The notes under the pieces were generated by a model that saw only the letters and a list, made by a program, of their open reading frames with translations, made no database searches and had not been told where the DNA came from. This document shows positions 6,989 through 15,404 of a stretch of DNA of 25,141 nt, one piece after another (position 1 is the stretch's first letter; every line of letters starts with the position of its first letter). The stretch covers positions 1 through 25,141 of the forward strand of contig JAJFVE010000156.1 in the NCBI GenBank assembly GCA_021371965.1. Reading direction: 5' to 3'. The position numbers and the translations under genes are program-made. Origin of the DNA: Planctomycetaceae bacterium. Lineage in GTDB: Bacteria; Planctomycetota; Phycisphaerae; SM23-33.

Positions 6989-7549
6989 ATGAAACAACTC
7001 GGACTGATCGTGAGCGCCGCGGCAATCCTGCTCGCCGGCGGCTGCAACTGGAAGAACTACAAGAAACCGGCCGCCAACGAACCCGGCCCGGCGGCGTACC
7101 GCCAGGCCCAGGATCTCCAGAACGAGATCGACAAGCTCAACGAGCAGTTGACCATGCGCAACACGCAGCAGGAAGAGCTGGCCCGCCGCAGCGACGCGCT
7201 TGCCGACGAAGTGCGCAAGTACAAGTTCCTCAACGAGCAGCAGGCGCGGCAGATCCGCGACCTGTCGCGGGCGCCGCTGGAACGCGACGAGTACAAGCGC
7301 CTCGTTGACGACCTCAAGGTCCTCAACGCCCGGCAAAGTCAGCGCCTGGCCGAGATCGAAGGCGCCAACAGACTCCTGGAAGCCAAGATCAAGAGCATGG
7401 GCGGCGAAGTGCCGCAGACGCCCAAGGCGCCCCAGGGCGCCGCACCGGACGGGACGACGAAAACCGCCGCGGCGCAACCCGCGCCGCCATCCCTTCCGCC
7501 ATCGACCCAACCCGCCAGCGCTTCGGCGCCGGCGGCAGGGGCCTTCTGA
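6989..7549 (+). CDS. Coiled-coil lipoprotein
   Basis: A 186-residue exported lipoprotein. The signal peptide MKQLGLIVSAAAILLAGGC ends in a lipobox with Cys19. Residues about 35-130 are a charged heptad-rich coiled coil (DLQNEIDKLNEQLTMRNTQ, then QSQRLAEIEGANRLLEAKI). The C-terminal 50 residues are Pro/Ala/Gln-rich and probably disordered. The start has AAAGGAA about eight bases upstream. It converges with the pilus operon, whose last gene ends 24 bp away across the perfect palindrome CGTCCATGGACG (7562-7573). An envelope spacer or pilus-associated role is conceivable only from position. No named family was recognised. Confidence 0.75.
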   Translation: MKQLGLIVSAAAILLAGGCNWKNYKKPAANEPGPAAYRQAQDLQNEIDKLNEQLTMRNTQQEELARRSDALADEVRKYKFLNEQQARQIRDLSRAPLERDEYKRLVDDLKVLNARQSQRLAEIEGANRLLEAKIKSMGGEVPQTPKAPQGAAPDGTTKTAAAQPAPPSLPPSTQPASASAPAAGAF

Positions 7550-7573
7550 CGCCAAGAGCCGCGTCCATGGACG

Positions 7574-8101
7574 TCAGTAGGTCTGATTCCTCCGCAGCGC
7601 CGCCGAGCAGGCGGCGGTGTAGGTCTCGCTGCCGCAGGAAATCGTCAGGCGCACCTTGACGCTCTGGCAGAGGCCGCCGGCGTCCTCACGGATCACGTTG
7701 AAGGCTCCCACCGCCACGCTGCCGCCGGCCTCGCCGCCGTCGCCCAGCAGGACGGCGTCGTCGGTCGTGCCATTGACCGTGCGGCGCAGGTGCAGTTGCC
7801 CGCTGGTGAGTTGATAGACGATCGTCTGGAGGCCGCTGCCGTCGTCGGCCGGCGTGATGGTCAGGCTCGTCGAGGTCGAGTTGACGTTCGTGGCGGTGCG
7901 GATCTCGCGCGACATGCGGTCCATGATCGCCCGCCCCGTCTGGGCCACCGAGCCGATGTGGTTGTTCTGGGTGTAGCTGGTCAAGGCCGCCTGCAAGGCC
8001 ACGGCCACGCCCGCAAGCACGACGGCCATAATCATCAGCGTCATCAGCACTTCGACGAGCGTGAAGCCCCGCCTGGGATTGTGTTGTCGCGTGCGCATCA
8101 T
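7574..8101 (-). CDS. Pilin-like protein, PilW/GspJ-type minor pilin
   Basis: A 175-residue protein with a class III (type IV) prepilin signal: basic leader ending RRG at residue 12, then FTLVEVLMTLMIMAVVLAG with Glu at +5 and a hydrophobic helix. The rest is beta-rich, with SREIRTATNV and a late Cys pair region, as in GspJ/PilW-like minor pilins. It would be cleaved and methylated by a prepilin peptidase that is not encoded here, then inserted at the pilus tip. ATG at 8101 overlaps the stop of the upstream gene as ATGA. A second ATG follows at once at 8098. It is the last gene of the pilus operon. Confidence 0.75.
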   Translation of the reverse strand: MMRTRQHNPRRGFTLVEVLMTLMIMAVVLAGVAVALQAALTSYTQNNHIGSVAQTGRAIMDRMSREIRTATNVNSTSTSLTITPADDGSGLQTIVYQLTSGQLHLRRTVNGTTDDAVLLGDGGEAGGSVAVGAFNVIREDAGGLCQSVKVRLTISCGSETYTAACSAALRRNQTY

Positions 8102-9462
8102 TGGCCGCCCTCGCGATAGGTCGTGCCCTGGGGCGTCAGGGTGAAGGTCTGGACGAACCCCGCCGGGTGGGGCGAGGCGCCCTGGCGGTCGACGAGGATA
8201 TCGACGCTGCCGCCGACCGACGTCGCCTCGGGCGATAGACCGATCACCGCACCCTTGACGGTTCCGGTAGCTGTGCCGGCGAAAGTGAGCTTGTCGGCTG
8301 CGATCGTTCCGTTGATGGCGCTGAAGTTGCCCGCGAAGGTCACGTCGAACCCCGGGGCCAGGACGAACGTGCCGGTCTGGGCGCGGATGGCGGAAAACTC
8401 GGCGGTGGCCGGGAGCGTCTCGACGCCATAGGCCTCGACGTTGCCGCCAAATCGCAGTGTGCACGCCGACAGCGGCTGCGTGGATGGCTCGGTCACGACC
8501 ATGCCATTGATGACGGCCTTGCCGGCGAACTGCACGTTGTTGGGCGCCTCGACGTAGATGATGCCGTTGATGATGACGTCGCTGGTGAAAGTGGGGTTGA
8601 GCCCGGCGGCGATGCGGATGTTGGTCAGCGTGGTCGTCTGGGTGGGCGGCTGCGTGGTCAGGCGGTTGGTCGCCAGCGGCGCCAAAGCTGAGACGTCCAC
8701 CTGCGGAAAGTCCGGCGCCTCGGCCACGGCGTGGATGTGCTGGGCCATCAGCAGCGGATTGCTCGTGCCGCCCAGGCTCGGGCTGCCGCTGATGGTCAGG
8801 AATCGCGGGTCCTGCACCACCGTGGCGTCGCCGGCGACGATGGCGCTGCCGCTGAGGCTGACGGCCACCGCGTCGCTGGTGGTGGCCGAGAGGACGCTGG
8901 CCTCGGAGGGGGAGTTGACGCCCAGGATGCGCGAGTTGCCCGAGACGCTCAGCGGCCCCAGCGACGCCAGGCCGTAGTCGAAGGCGGCGCTGTTGCGCGG
9001 CGTCAGCAGCAGTTCTATCGAGACGCTTCGGGTCAGGCCGCGGGCGCTGCCGGTGACGCTCAGGCGGCAGCGGTTGTCGCCGCACCAAATCAGCGCGGCG
9101 GAAAAGCTCCCGTCGGGCGTGGCGATCGCCGGCACGCTCACGCCGGTCCCGCCGGCGATGACGGAGGCGCCGCCGAGGTTTCCCGTGCCGTTGAGCCGCG
9201 CCCCCAGGGCGGCGGCCATGTTGGCAGCGAAGGTGGCTTCGGTGGTATTGGCCGCCAGTCGCATGCCCCGCATCCGCGTGAGCATGAAGGCCATGCCGCT
9301 CTCGGCCTCCAGGCGCGCCTTGGCCGCGTCGGCGAGATTGCTCGACGAGGCCATGCTCAAGGCCGAGGAGTTGGTCAGGGCCGCGGCGAGGGTCATCATG
9401 ATCGACAGCAGGATCAACGTCAGGACGTAGGCGAAGCCACGAGATGTTCGAGGGCGTTTCAT
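8098..9462 (-). CDS. PilX-like pilus assembly protein with beta-repeat domain
   Basis: A 454-residue protein. The N-terminus (MKRPRTSRGFAYVLTLILL) is a basic leader and a single helix without the canonical G|F-x3-E site, as in PilX_N proteins. Residues 40-60 form an AKARLEAESGMAF helix of the type found in these proteins. The remainder is Gly/Ser/Ala/Val-rich with repeated short strands (SVSGNSRILG, VSLSGSAIVAGDATVV, FAGKAVINGMVV, FAGTATGTVKGAVIG). This suggests a beta-solenoid somewhat like bactofilin-type domains. The ATG at 9462 overlaps the preceding stop as ATGA, and its own stop overlaps the next start as ATGA. It is much longer than typical PilX, so the repeat region may be an adhesive or structural tip module. 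Confidence 0.7.
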   Translation of the reverse strand: MKRPRTSRGFAYVLTLILLSIMMTLAAALTNSSALSMASSSNLADAAKARLEAESGMAFMLTRMRGMRLAANTTEATFAANMAAALGARLNGTGNLGGASVIAGGTGVSVPAIATPDGSFSAALIWCGDNRCRLSVTGSARGLTRSVSIELLLTPRNSAAFDYGLASLGPLSVSGNSRILGVNSPSEASVLSATTSDAVAVSLSGSAIVAGDATVVQDPRFLTISGSPSLGGTSNPLLMAQHIHAVAEAPDFPQVDVSALAPLATNRLTTQPPTQTTTLTNIRIAAGLNPTFTSDVIINGIIYVEAPNNVQFAGKAVINGMVVTEPSTQPLSACTLRFGGNVEAYGVETLPATAEFSAIRAQTGTFVLAPGFDVTFAGNFSAINGTIAADKLTFAGTATGTVKGAVIGLSPEATSVGGSVDILVDRQGASPHPAGFVQTFTLTPQGTTYREGGQ

Positions 9463-9968
9463 TCGGTGGACCTCCGCACGGCGAGGAAACCGGTCGAGAG
9501 CACTTCCTGCCCCTTGAACGCCACGTTGACCCGCACGCGGACGATGTCGCTGGCGCCGTTGGCGACGGTGGTCGAGAGATTGTTCGGGTCGCGCCAGGTC
9601 ATGGTGATCGTCTGCGACCAGCCGGTCATGTCGGTCATGGGCGAGCCGTAGGCGTCGCGGGGCGGGCTGTACGTGACGTTCATCAGGTCGTTGAGATCGT
9701 CGACGAACGTCTGCGGGCTCGATCCGTCCGGCCCGGGAGGATTGTTGGGATCCTGCGGGTCGACGAAGGGCAGGCGCAGCGCCCACTCGCGGATCTCCTG
9801 GGCCAGGAACACCGCCTGGGTCATCTTGCGCCCGGCGCCGTTGGCGGCAGTGCCGCTCTGGACGGCCAGCATCAGGGCGGTCACGCCCAGCGCCAGCAAG
9901 GCTGTCGCGATGGCGGCCTCGATCAGCGAAAATCCGCCGCGCCCGCGTCGCCTGGTATTGCACGTCAT
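9459..9968 (-). CDS. PilV/GspI-like minor pilin
   Basis: A 169-residue prepilin-like protein: leader MTCNTRRRGRGG, then FSLIEAAIATALLALGVTAL with Glu at +5 and a hydrophobic helix. The text AxxxATALLALGVTALMLAVQ is characteristic of PilV/GspI-type minor (pseudo)pilins. A globular beta domain follows (residues about 60-165). The ATG at 9968 has GAGG about seven bases upstream. It is the first gene of a three-pilin block (this gene, the PilX-like and the PilW-like) whose members overlap by ATGA. The block is separated from pilC by a 142-nt gap holding a strong hairpin at 10013-10068, so its expression may be tuned separately. Confidence 0.8.
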   Translation of the reverse strand: MTCNTRRRGRGGFSLIEAAIATALLALGVTALMLAVQSGTAANGAGRKMTQAVFLAQEIREWALRLPFVDPQDPNNPPGPDGSSPQTFVDDLNDLMNVTYSPPRDAYGSPMTDMTGWSQTITMTWRDPNNLSTTVANGASDIVRVRVNVAFKGQEVLSTGFLAVRRSTE

Positions 9969-10012
9969 CTGGTCGCCTCAATCCTCCGGGAAAAGTTGCG
10001 ATGACGAGAACT

Positions 10013-10068
10013 GGGCTTGAAAATGAAGAAGTAATTTGAAAAGCAAATTACCTCTTCATTTTGAGCCC
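10013..10068. terminator. Strong AT-rich hairpin between pilC and the minor pilins
   Basis: Nineteen-base arms at 10020-10038 and 10044-10062 pair with a single mismatch across a 5-nt loop. The pairing extends after a small bulge through GGGCT (10013-10017) and AGCCC (10064-10068). In the minus-strand transcript the descending arm ends in TTCATTTTC, weakly U-rich. It could terminate or attenuate transcription after pilC, giving lower minor-pilin expression, or protect the upstream mRNA from 3' decay. Its AT-rich sequence stands out from the surrounding GC-rich genes. Confidence 0.65.
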
Positions 10069-10110
10069 CCTCCGCACCTTTTCCCTTGCTGCATTTCACT
10101 ACCTCAGCTC

Positions 10111-11244
10111 CTACTTGAACATACTGGACATCTTGAAGATGGGCAGGATGATGCTCATGGCGATGAAGCCGACGATCCCGCCCATGGCCACGATCATCAC
10201 CGGTTCCATCATGCTGGTGACCGACTTGATCGTGCTCTTGAGTTCCTTGGCGTAATATTCCGACACGTCCTGCAGCACGGCCGCCAGGGAGCCCGATTCC
10301 TCGCCGGCGGCGATCATCTGCACGACGTTGCGGGGCAGCAGCGGATGGCTGGTCAGCACGGTGACGATCTTGCCGCCATCGTGTACGGCCTCGTGGACCT
10401 TCATCCACATGGCCTGATAAAGACTGTTGCCGGAGACCTCGGCCGTAATCCGCAGGGTGTCGAGCATGGGTACGCCGGCGGCGACCAACTCGCCCATCGT
10501 CTGGATGCCGCGGGTGATGTACAGGGCGCGGAACATCTTCTTCATCAGCGGGACTCGCAGCTTGAAGCGGTCCCAGGTTTTGCGCCCGCCGTCGGTGCGC
10601 AGCCAGAACCGAAACGCCCCGGCTGCGGCCGCCACCGCCGCCAGCGGGATGTACCAGTAGTTGCGCAGGAAATCGCTCAGGGCCAGCAGGAACTTCGTCG
10701 AGCCCGGCAGCAGGTGCTCGTTTCCCTTGAAGACCATCGCGAACTTGGGCAGCACGAAGGTCAGCAGGAAGATCGTGCAGCTCACGGCCATCGTGGCGAT
10801 GATGCCCGGGTAGATCATCGCGCCGACGACCATGTTGCGCGTCTCGACCTGCTGCGTCTGGTACGCCGCCACCCGTTCGAGCATGGCCGCAAAGTTGCCC
10901 GAGAGCTCGGACGCCTTGACCATGTTGATGTACAGGGGACTGAAAACGTTCCTGTGCCGCGTGAGGGCTTCGGAAAAGCTCTTGCCGCTCTCCAGGTCGT
11001 GCTGGATCTGCTCGACGATGAGCCTGAAACTCTTCTTGGTGATCTGCGAGGCGATGCCCTCGATGGCGCTGCGGATGTCGATGCCGGCCTTGATCATCAC
11101 CGAGAGCTGGCAGGTGAAACCCAGGATATCCTTGAGCCCCGGCCCCGGTTGCCAGTTCAGAACGGCCCTGACCTTCTGTGAGAGGCCCGAACCTGCCGCC
11201 GGTGCAGCGGCAGCGGATGCAGCGGTATATCCCAGGCTGGCCAT
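10111..11244 (-). CDS. pilC: PilC/GspF inner-membrane platform protein
   Basis: A 377-residue T2SSF-family protein. After a 30-residue Ala/Pro-rich start there are two tandem T2SSF domains, each with a cytoplasmic helical bundle: FTCQLSVMIKAGIDIRSAIEG in the first and ITRGIQTMGELVAAGVPMLDTL in the second. There are three membrane segments, near residues 145-170, 195-215 and the extreme C-terminus (MIVAMGGIVGFIAMSIILPIF). It anchors the assembly ATPase in the inner membrane. ATG at 11244 overlaps the pilT stop as TAATG; homology starts there, not at upstream in-frame codons. The length is slightly below the usual 400 or so. Confidence 0.9.
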   Translation of the reverse strand: MASLGYTAASAAAAPAAGSGLSQKVRAVLNWQPGPGLKDILGFTCQLSVMIKAGIDIRSAIEGIASQITKKSFRLIVEQIQHDLESGKSFSEALTRHRNVFSPLYINMVKASELSGNFAAMLERVAAYQTQQVETRNMVVGAMIYPGIIATMAVSCTIFLLTFVLPKFAMVFKGNEHLLPGSTKFLLALSDFLRNYWYIPLAAVAAAAGAFRFWLRTDGGRKTWDRFKLRVPLMKKMFRALYITRGIQTMGELVAAGVPMLDTLRITAEVSGNSLYQAMWMKVHEAVHDGGKIVTVLTSHPLLPRNVVQMIAAGEESGSLAAVLQDVSEYYAKELKSTIKSVTSMMEPVMIVAMGGIVGFIAMSIILPIFKMSSMFK

Positions 11245-12317
11245 TATGCCACTTCTTTCATGCCCAGCGCCGCGGCCATGCGGTCGGACTTGCTGGCGGC
11301 CGCCAGGGCCTGGGCGCGGGTGATCTTGCCGGTGTATAGCAGACCCTTGATGGCGTCGTCGAGGGGCACCATGCCGGCCGAGGCGCTGGTCTGGATGATG
11401 TTGGCGATCTCGTGCACGCGGTTGGTGCGGATGCAGTTTCGCACGGCGGCGTTGCAGACCATGATCTCGCACGCCGGCGCCATGCCCGGGCCGTCGGCGC
11501 GCTTGAACAGGGCCATCGACACGACGGCCTGGAGCGTGTTGGCCAGCATGGCGCGGATCTGGTTCTGCTGGTCGCCGGGATAGATGTCCAGGATGCGCTC
11601 GACGGTCTGGGCGGCCGACTGCGTGTGCATCGTCGAGAGCACCAGGTGGCCGGTCTCGGCGGCGGTGATGGCGGCCGATGTGGTCTCCAGGTCTCGCATT
11701 TCGCCGACGAGGATCACGTCGGGGTCCTGGCGCAGGGCGTGGCGCAGGCCCGAGGCGAAGGTCGGCACGTCACTGCCCAGCTCGCGCTGCTCGATGACGC
11801 TCTTGACGTTGTGGAATTCGTACTCGATCGGGTCTTCCAGCGTGATGATGTGGCGGCTGGAGGTCTCGTTGATCAACTGGATCATCGACGCCAACGTGGT
11901 ACTCTTGCCGTGTCCGGTCTGTCCGGTGACCAGGACCAGCCCGCGCGGCAGGCGGGCGAAGCTTTCGATGACTTCCGGAAGGTTGAGCCGCTGGAAGGTC
12001 GGAACCTTGTTGGAGACCGCGCGGAAGGCGATAGCCACCACGCCGCGCTGGAAGTGGGCATTGACGCGGAATCGCGCGCCCGATGGGGCGGTGGTCGAGA
12101 AGTCCATGTCGCGCCGCTCGAGGAACTGCTCCCAGCGATGCTCGTCGAGCATCTGCCGCACGAATCCCGTGGTGTCGGCGGCCGTCAGGACCGGGTACTC
12201 GCCGACCGGGGCCAGTTCGGTGCTCACGCGAAACAGCGGCGCCAAGTCAGGCACCAGGTGCATGTCGCTGGCGCCAAGCTCTAACGTCCGCTCAAGCAGT
12301 TCGGGCAATGTCAGCAT
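11244..12317 (-). CDS. pilT: PilT-type retraction ATPase
   Basis: A 357-residue hexameric secretion ATPase. Walker A GQTGHGKST is at 132-140, the Asp box IITLEDPIEYEF at 157-168, Walker B ILVGEMRD at 202-209 and the His box TGHLVLSTMHT at 222-232. The PilT C-terminal motif usually written AIRNLIRE appears as AVRNCIRT (291-298), recognisable but changed. In T4P systems PilT depolymerises the pilus, so its presence favours a T4P over a simple type II secretion system. ATG at 12317 has GAGG eight bases upstream; the upstream in-frame extension to 12371 runs through a repeat element and was rejected. Confidence 0.9.
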   Translation of the reverse strand: MLTLPELLERTLELGASDMHLVPDLAPLFRVSTELAPVGEYPVLTAADTTGFVRQMLDEHRWEQFLERRDMDFSTTAPSGARFRVNAHFQRGVVAIAFRAVSNKVPTFQRLNLPEVIESFARLPRGLVLVTGQTGHGKSTTLASMIQLINETSSRHIITLEDPIEYEFHNVKSVIEQRELGSDVPTFASGLRHALRQDPDVILVGEMRDLETTSAAITAAETGHLVLSTMHTQSAAQTVERILDIYPGDQQNQIRAMLANTLQAVVSMALFKRADGPGMAPACEIMVCNAAVRNCIRTNRVHEIANIIQTSASAGMVPLDDAIKGLLYTGKITRAQALAAASKSDRMAAALGMKEVA

Positions 12318-12336
12318 TGATGATCCTCGTGTAAAC

Positions 12337-12398
12337 ACGACTTGCTCGACGCGGTTTTTCGGTCCACACAACCGCGCGGAGCGAGCTACGCCGCTAAC
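12337..12398. repeat. Two-hairpin REP-like element, copy 2
   Basis: CCGCTAAC (12391-12398) is identical to the right end of the element at 6815-6884. The preceding GAGCGAGCTACG and the left part CTTGCTCGACGCGG align with the two hairpin arms of that copy, with several substitutions. It fills most of the 94-nt gap between the pilB stop (12412) and the pilT start (12317), so it should be transcribed as part of the operon. Confidence 0.55.
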
Positions 12399-12411
12399 AA
12401 AACAGACTCTC

Positions 12412-14184
12412 TTAACTTACTTCGGTTATTCGCATGACCTCCTGAACTGTGGTCAGTCCGGCGGCGATTTTTTCCAGCCCGTCCTGGCGCAGGGAGTGCA
12501 TGCCGCTCTTGAGGGCCGCACGGCGGATCTGCGCCAGGGCGGCGCCGCTGGAGATCAGGTCGCGCAGTTCCTCGTCGAGTTCCAGCAGTTCGTAGAGTCC
12601 GACGCGCCCTTTGTATCCGGTCTGGCGGCAGCGGTCGCATCCGGCGCCGACGAACAGCGGGACGTCGGCGGCGCCCTGCCTTTCCATGTACGCCCGCAGC
12701 GGGGCGCTGATGTCGGTGACGCTCTGTCGGCAGTTCGGGCAGATCTTGCGCACCAGGCGCTGCGCCAGCACCGCATTCATCGCCGCGCTGATCAGGTACG
12801 GCTCGACGCCGATGTTGATCAGCCGCGTGATGCTCGACGGGGCGTCGTTGGTGTGCAGCGTCGAGAGCACCATGTGCCCCGTCAGCGACGCCTGCACCGC
12901 GATGCGGGCGGTCTCCTGGTCGCGAATCTCGCCGATCATCACCACGTCCGGGTCCTGGCGCAGCAGGCTGCGCAGGGCCGCCGAGAACGTCATCCCGATG
13001 TGCTCCTGCACGTTGACCTGGTTGACCGTCGCCAACTCGTACTCGACGGGGTCTTCCACCGTCGAGATGTTCTGGCGCTGGCTGTCCATGATCTGCAGCG
13101 CCGAGTACAGCGTGGTGCTCTTGCCGCTGCCGGTGGGGCCGGTCACCAGAACGATCCCGTGCGGGCGCAGGATGTGGCGGCGGAAGCCCTCCAACGTGTT
13201 GGCGTTCATGCCCAGGTTTTCAAGCCCGACCGTGATCGAGGTGTTGTCCAGGATGCGGATGACGCATTTCTCACCGTGCGTCATCGGCAGCGTGCTGACG
13301 CGCAGGTCGATCCCGCGCCCGTGAACCATCGCCCGGATGCGCCCGTCCTGCGGCAGCCGCCGCTCGGCGATGTTGAGATTGGCCATGATCTTCAACCGCG
13401 ACAGCACCGCCGCGTGCATTGCCAGCGGCGGGGCCTGCTGCTCGAAGAGCATCCCGTCGATGCGGTAGCGCACCTTCAGACGCTTCTCGCCGGGCTCGAT
13501 GTGAATATCGCTGGCGGCGTCGCGCACCGCGGCCGAGATCAGGTAGTTCACATAGCGGATCACCGGGCTCTCGCCGGCGATGCGCTCCAGGTCGGCCACG
13601 TCCTTGGAGGCCTGCGTGACAACCTCGACGTCGTCGTCGGCGATGTCGGCGATGATCTCCTCGACCTGCTGGGCGGGGCTGGTCGTCAGCTCCTCCAGCA
13701 CGCGCAGGATGTCGTCGCCCGAGGCCACCGCCAGGCGAAGACGCCAGCCGAGACGGCGCTTGAGGTCGTCGATGAGGAAGATGTCGGCCGGATCGGCCAG
13801 CGCCACCAGGATGTCCTCGCCCTCGCGGGCGACGGGGATCACGCGCTTGGACTTGAGATACTCCAGCGGCGCCAGGGCCAGCAGGTTCACGTCGACGTCG
13901 GCCGCCGTCAGCGCCAGGTAGGGCAGGTTGAAGTATCCCGCCACGGCCTTGCAGGCGGTGAGGGCGTCGATGGCGCGCGTGCGGACCAGGGCCGTCAGCA
14001 CCGTGAGCTTGGGGTGGTCCTTGAGGAACTCCAGGGCCTGTTCCACCTGGCCGGGCGTGACCAGGGCGTTGTCGAGCAGCCAGCGGTGCGGACCGGGCGG
14101 CACGGAGGCGGTCGTCGCCGGCGGCCAGGCGTCGGCGGCGCTCTCGTCGGCGCCGCGGGTCTTATTTAGCAACTGAGGCGTCAT
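12412..14184 (-). CDS. pilB: PilB/GspE assembly ATPase
   Basis: A 590-residue ATPase that powers pilin polymerisation. It has a GspE N-terminal domain (about 35-165), then a catalytic core with ASDIHIEP (224-231), Walker A GPTGSGKST (349-357), Asp box TVEDPVEYEL (375-384), Walker B VVMIGEIRD (414-422) and His box TGHMVLSTLHTND (435-447). The zinc-binding tetracysteine is present as CPNC (482-485) and CDRC (516-519), typical of PilB/GspE and absent from PilT. ATG at 14184 comes 3 nt after the stop of the upstream gene. Length and motifs are normal, so it should be active. Confidence 0.93.
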   Translation of the reverse strand: MTPQLLNKTRGADESAADAWPPATTASVPPGPHRWLLDNALVTPGQVEQALEFLKDHPKLTVLTALVRTRAIDALTACKAVAGYFNLPYLALTAADVDVNLLALAPLEYLKSKRVIPVAREGEDILVALADPADIFLIDDLKRRLGWRLRLAVASGDDILRVLEELTTSPAQQVEEIIADIADDDVEVVTQASKDVADLERIAGESPVIRYVNYLISAAVRDAASDIHIEPGEKRLKVRYRIDGMLFEQQAPPLAMHAAVLSRLKIMANLNIAERRLPQDGRIRAMVHGRGIDLRVSTLPMTHGEKCVIRILDNTSITVGLENLGMNANTLEGFRRHILRPHGIVLVTGPTGSGKSTTLYSALQIMDSQRQNISTVEDPVEYELATVNQVNVQEHIGMTFSAALRSLLRQDPDVVMIGEIRDQETARIAVQASLTGHMVLSTLHTNDAPSSITRLINIGVEPYLISAAMNAVLAQRLVRKICPNCRQSVTDISAPLRAYMERQGAADVPLFVGAGCDRCRQTGYKGRVGLYELLELDEELRDLISSGAALAQIRRAALKSGMHSLRQDGLEKIAAGLTTVQEVMRITEVS

Positions 14185-14187
14185 GCA

Positions 14188-14841
14188 TCACTCTCGCAAG
14201 GTCAGGACGGCCCGCAGGTGTTTCCACGCCAGCGTGACCTGGCGCGGTTCGATCTTCGCGACGGTCCATCCGTTGAGGCTCTGACCTTCGGTCAGCAGAT
14301 TGTTGGAGATCATGGCCACGGCCCCGCTGGAGCCGCTGAGGACCGACTGGAGCACCATCGCCTCGATCTGCTGGCGGGCCTGGGCCTCTTCCTTGGCCAG
14401 TTCGTTCTTGGCCGGCGAGGGCGCCTTGGGCGCCGCGGCCGGCGCGGCGGGCGCTGCCGGCGGCGCCGCGGGAACGTACACGAACGGGTTGCACCCCAGC
14501 CCGCTGCGCGGGATCTGTCTCTGGCGGGCCTGGAAATAGAAGGCGTTGACCATGTCCTTGGCGTTGTCGCCGGCGCTAAGGGAACTGCCGCCGGCCAACA
14601 GCGACAGCGCCTCGTCGACCCGCTGCTCGGTCTGCTGCTGGTCGGCCGAGGCCGTCTTGGGCCTTTCGCGCAGGGCCAGCAGGGCGATCCCGGCGATCCC
14701 GGCCAGGAACATCACCACCAGCATCAGGTTGGTTCTGGCCGCCACGTCGGCGGGCTTGTGTCCGCGCTGGGGCGGGGCGTTGAAGGGCGCCTCGGCGTCG
14801 GTCTCGGTGGGGGCGTTGAATGGCGTGCGATCGTCGTTCAT
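14188..14841 (-). CDS. PilP/GspC-like inner-membrane alignment protein
   Basis: A 217-residue bitopic protein with a cytoplasmic N-terminus containing two PFNAP repeats, one membrane helix (about 39-57, LMLVVMFLAGIAGIALLAL) and an Ala/Pro linker (about 125-145). The C-terminal domain with AMISNNLLTEGQSLNGWTVA then KIEPRQVTLAW resembles the homology region of PilP and GspC. Such proteins link the inner-membrane PilNO complex to the outer-membrane secretin. Unlike classical PilP it has no lipobox. The start overlaps the pilO stop as ATGA. A PilP-like assignment rests on position after pilMNO and on the C-terminal pattern. Confidence 0.65.
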   Translation of the reverse strand: MNDDRTPFNAPTETDAEAPFNAPPQRGHKPADVAARTNLMLVVMFLAGIAGIALLALRERPKTASADQQQTEQRVDEALSLLAGGSSLSAGDNAKDMVNAFYFQARQRQIPRSGLGCNPFVYVPAAPPAAPAAPAAAPKAPSPAKNELAKEEAQARQQIEAMVLQSVLSGSSGAVAMISNNLLTEGQSLNGWTVAKIEPRQVTLAWKHLRAVLTLRE

Positions 14842-15404
14842 GGGCGCCCTCCGCCGCTGCCCTCGAAGAACACCGACATCACGAAGTCGGCGTTGACGGA
14901 GCCCTCGGGGGCACTGTCGGGCTTGTTGAGCGTCATCGAGCGAATCTGCATGATCCGAGGCTGATTCTCCAGCGCCTGCAGGAACGAGTACAGGCCCATG
15001 AAGTCGCCCTCGAGCTGCACGGCGATGGGCTGCTCGGCCGGGGCCATGCCCTGCTCGGTCATCACCCGCTCCTTGCGGGGCAGTGTGCGGATGCTCTTGG
15101 TGGCCAGTTTGTTGGTTTCGGCCGTGCGCCAGATCTCCTGCAGGACCTTGTCGATTTCCTTCTCGTTGGGCAGCTTGGACTGGAAGAACTCGACGGCCTT
15201 GGACAGCTCGGCGATTTCCTTGCGCAGCCCCCCGATGGTGGAGACCGCCTGGTTGATGGCCTTGAGCTTCTGCTGCTTGGCCTCGATCTCGGCCCGCATG
15301 CGATCATTGTGGGCGTTCTGCGGGCGCAGGACGAATTGCCAGGCCCCGAAGGGGATCGCCGCCAGCAGGACCAGGATCACCAGTTCGCGCGGTCCGAACT
15401 TCAT
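14838..15404 (-). CDS. pilO: PilO-like alignment subcomplex protein
   Basis: A 188-residue protein with one N-terminal membrane helix (LVILVLLAAIPFGAWQFVL), a coiled coil (about 35-85, EIEAKQQKLKAINQAVSTI) and a ferredoxin-like C-terminal domain containing PIAVQLEGDFMGLYSFLQAL, a strong PilO/GspM-type signature. PilO pairs with PilN in the periplasm to form the inner-membrane alignment complex. Start and stop both overlap their neighbours as ATGA (pilN upstream, pilP-like downstream), so stoichiometry is probably set by translational coupling. Confidence 0.85.
   Translation of the reverse strand: MKFGPRELVILVLLAAIPFGAWQFVLRPQNAHNDRMRAEIEAKQQKLKAINQAVSTIGGLRKEIAELSKAVEFFQSKLPNEKEIDKVLQEIWRTAETNKLATKSIRTLPRKERVMTEQGMAPAEQPIAVQLEGDFMGLYSFLQALENQPRIMQIRSMTLNKPDSAPEGSVNADFVMSVFFEGSGGGRP

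Noticed and set aside
7562..7573. CGTCCATGGACG palindrome as a bidirectional terminator
   Set aside because: It is perfect but has no loop and no T-run on either strand; its role between convergent genes is undetermined.
12318..12371. Upstream N-terminal extension of pilT
   Set aside because: The extra 18 residues are encoded by the REP-like element, and the ribosome site and family homology both point to 12317.
11584..14169. An 861-codon open frame on the plus strand
   Set aside because: It lies antisense to pilB and pilT, whose catalytic motifs are intact. Its product is rich in His, Gln, Arg and Asp without domain motifs, as expected for the antisense frame of GC-rich genes.
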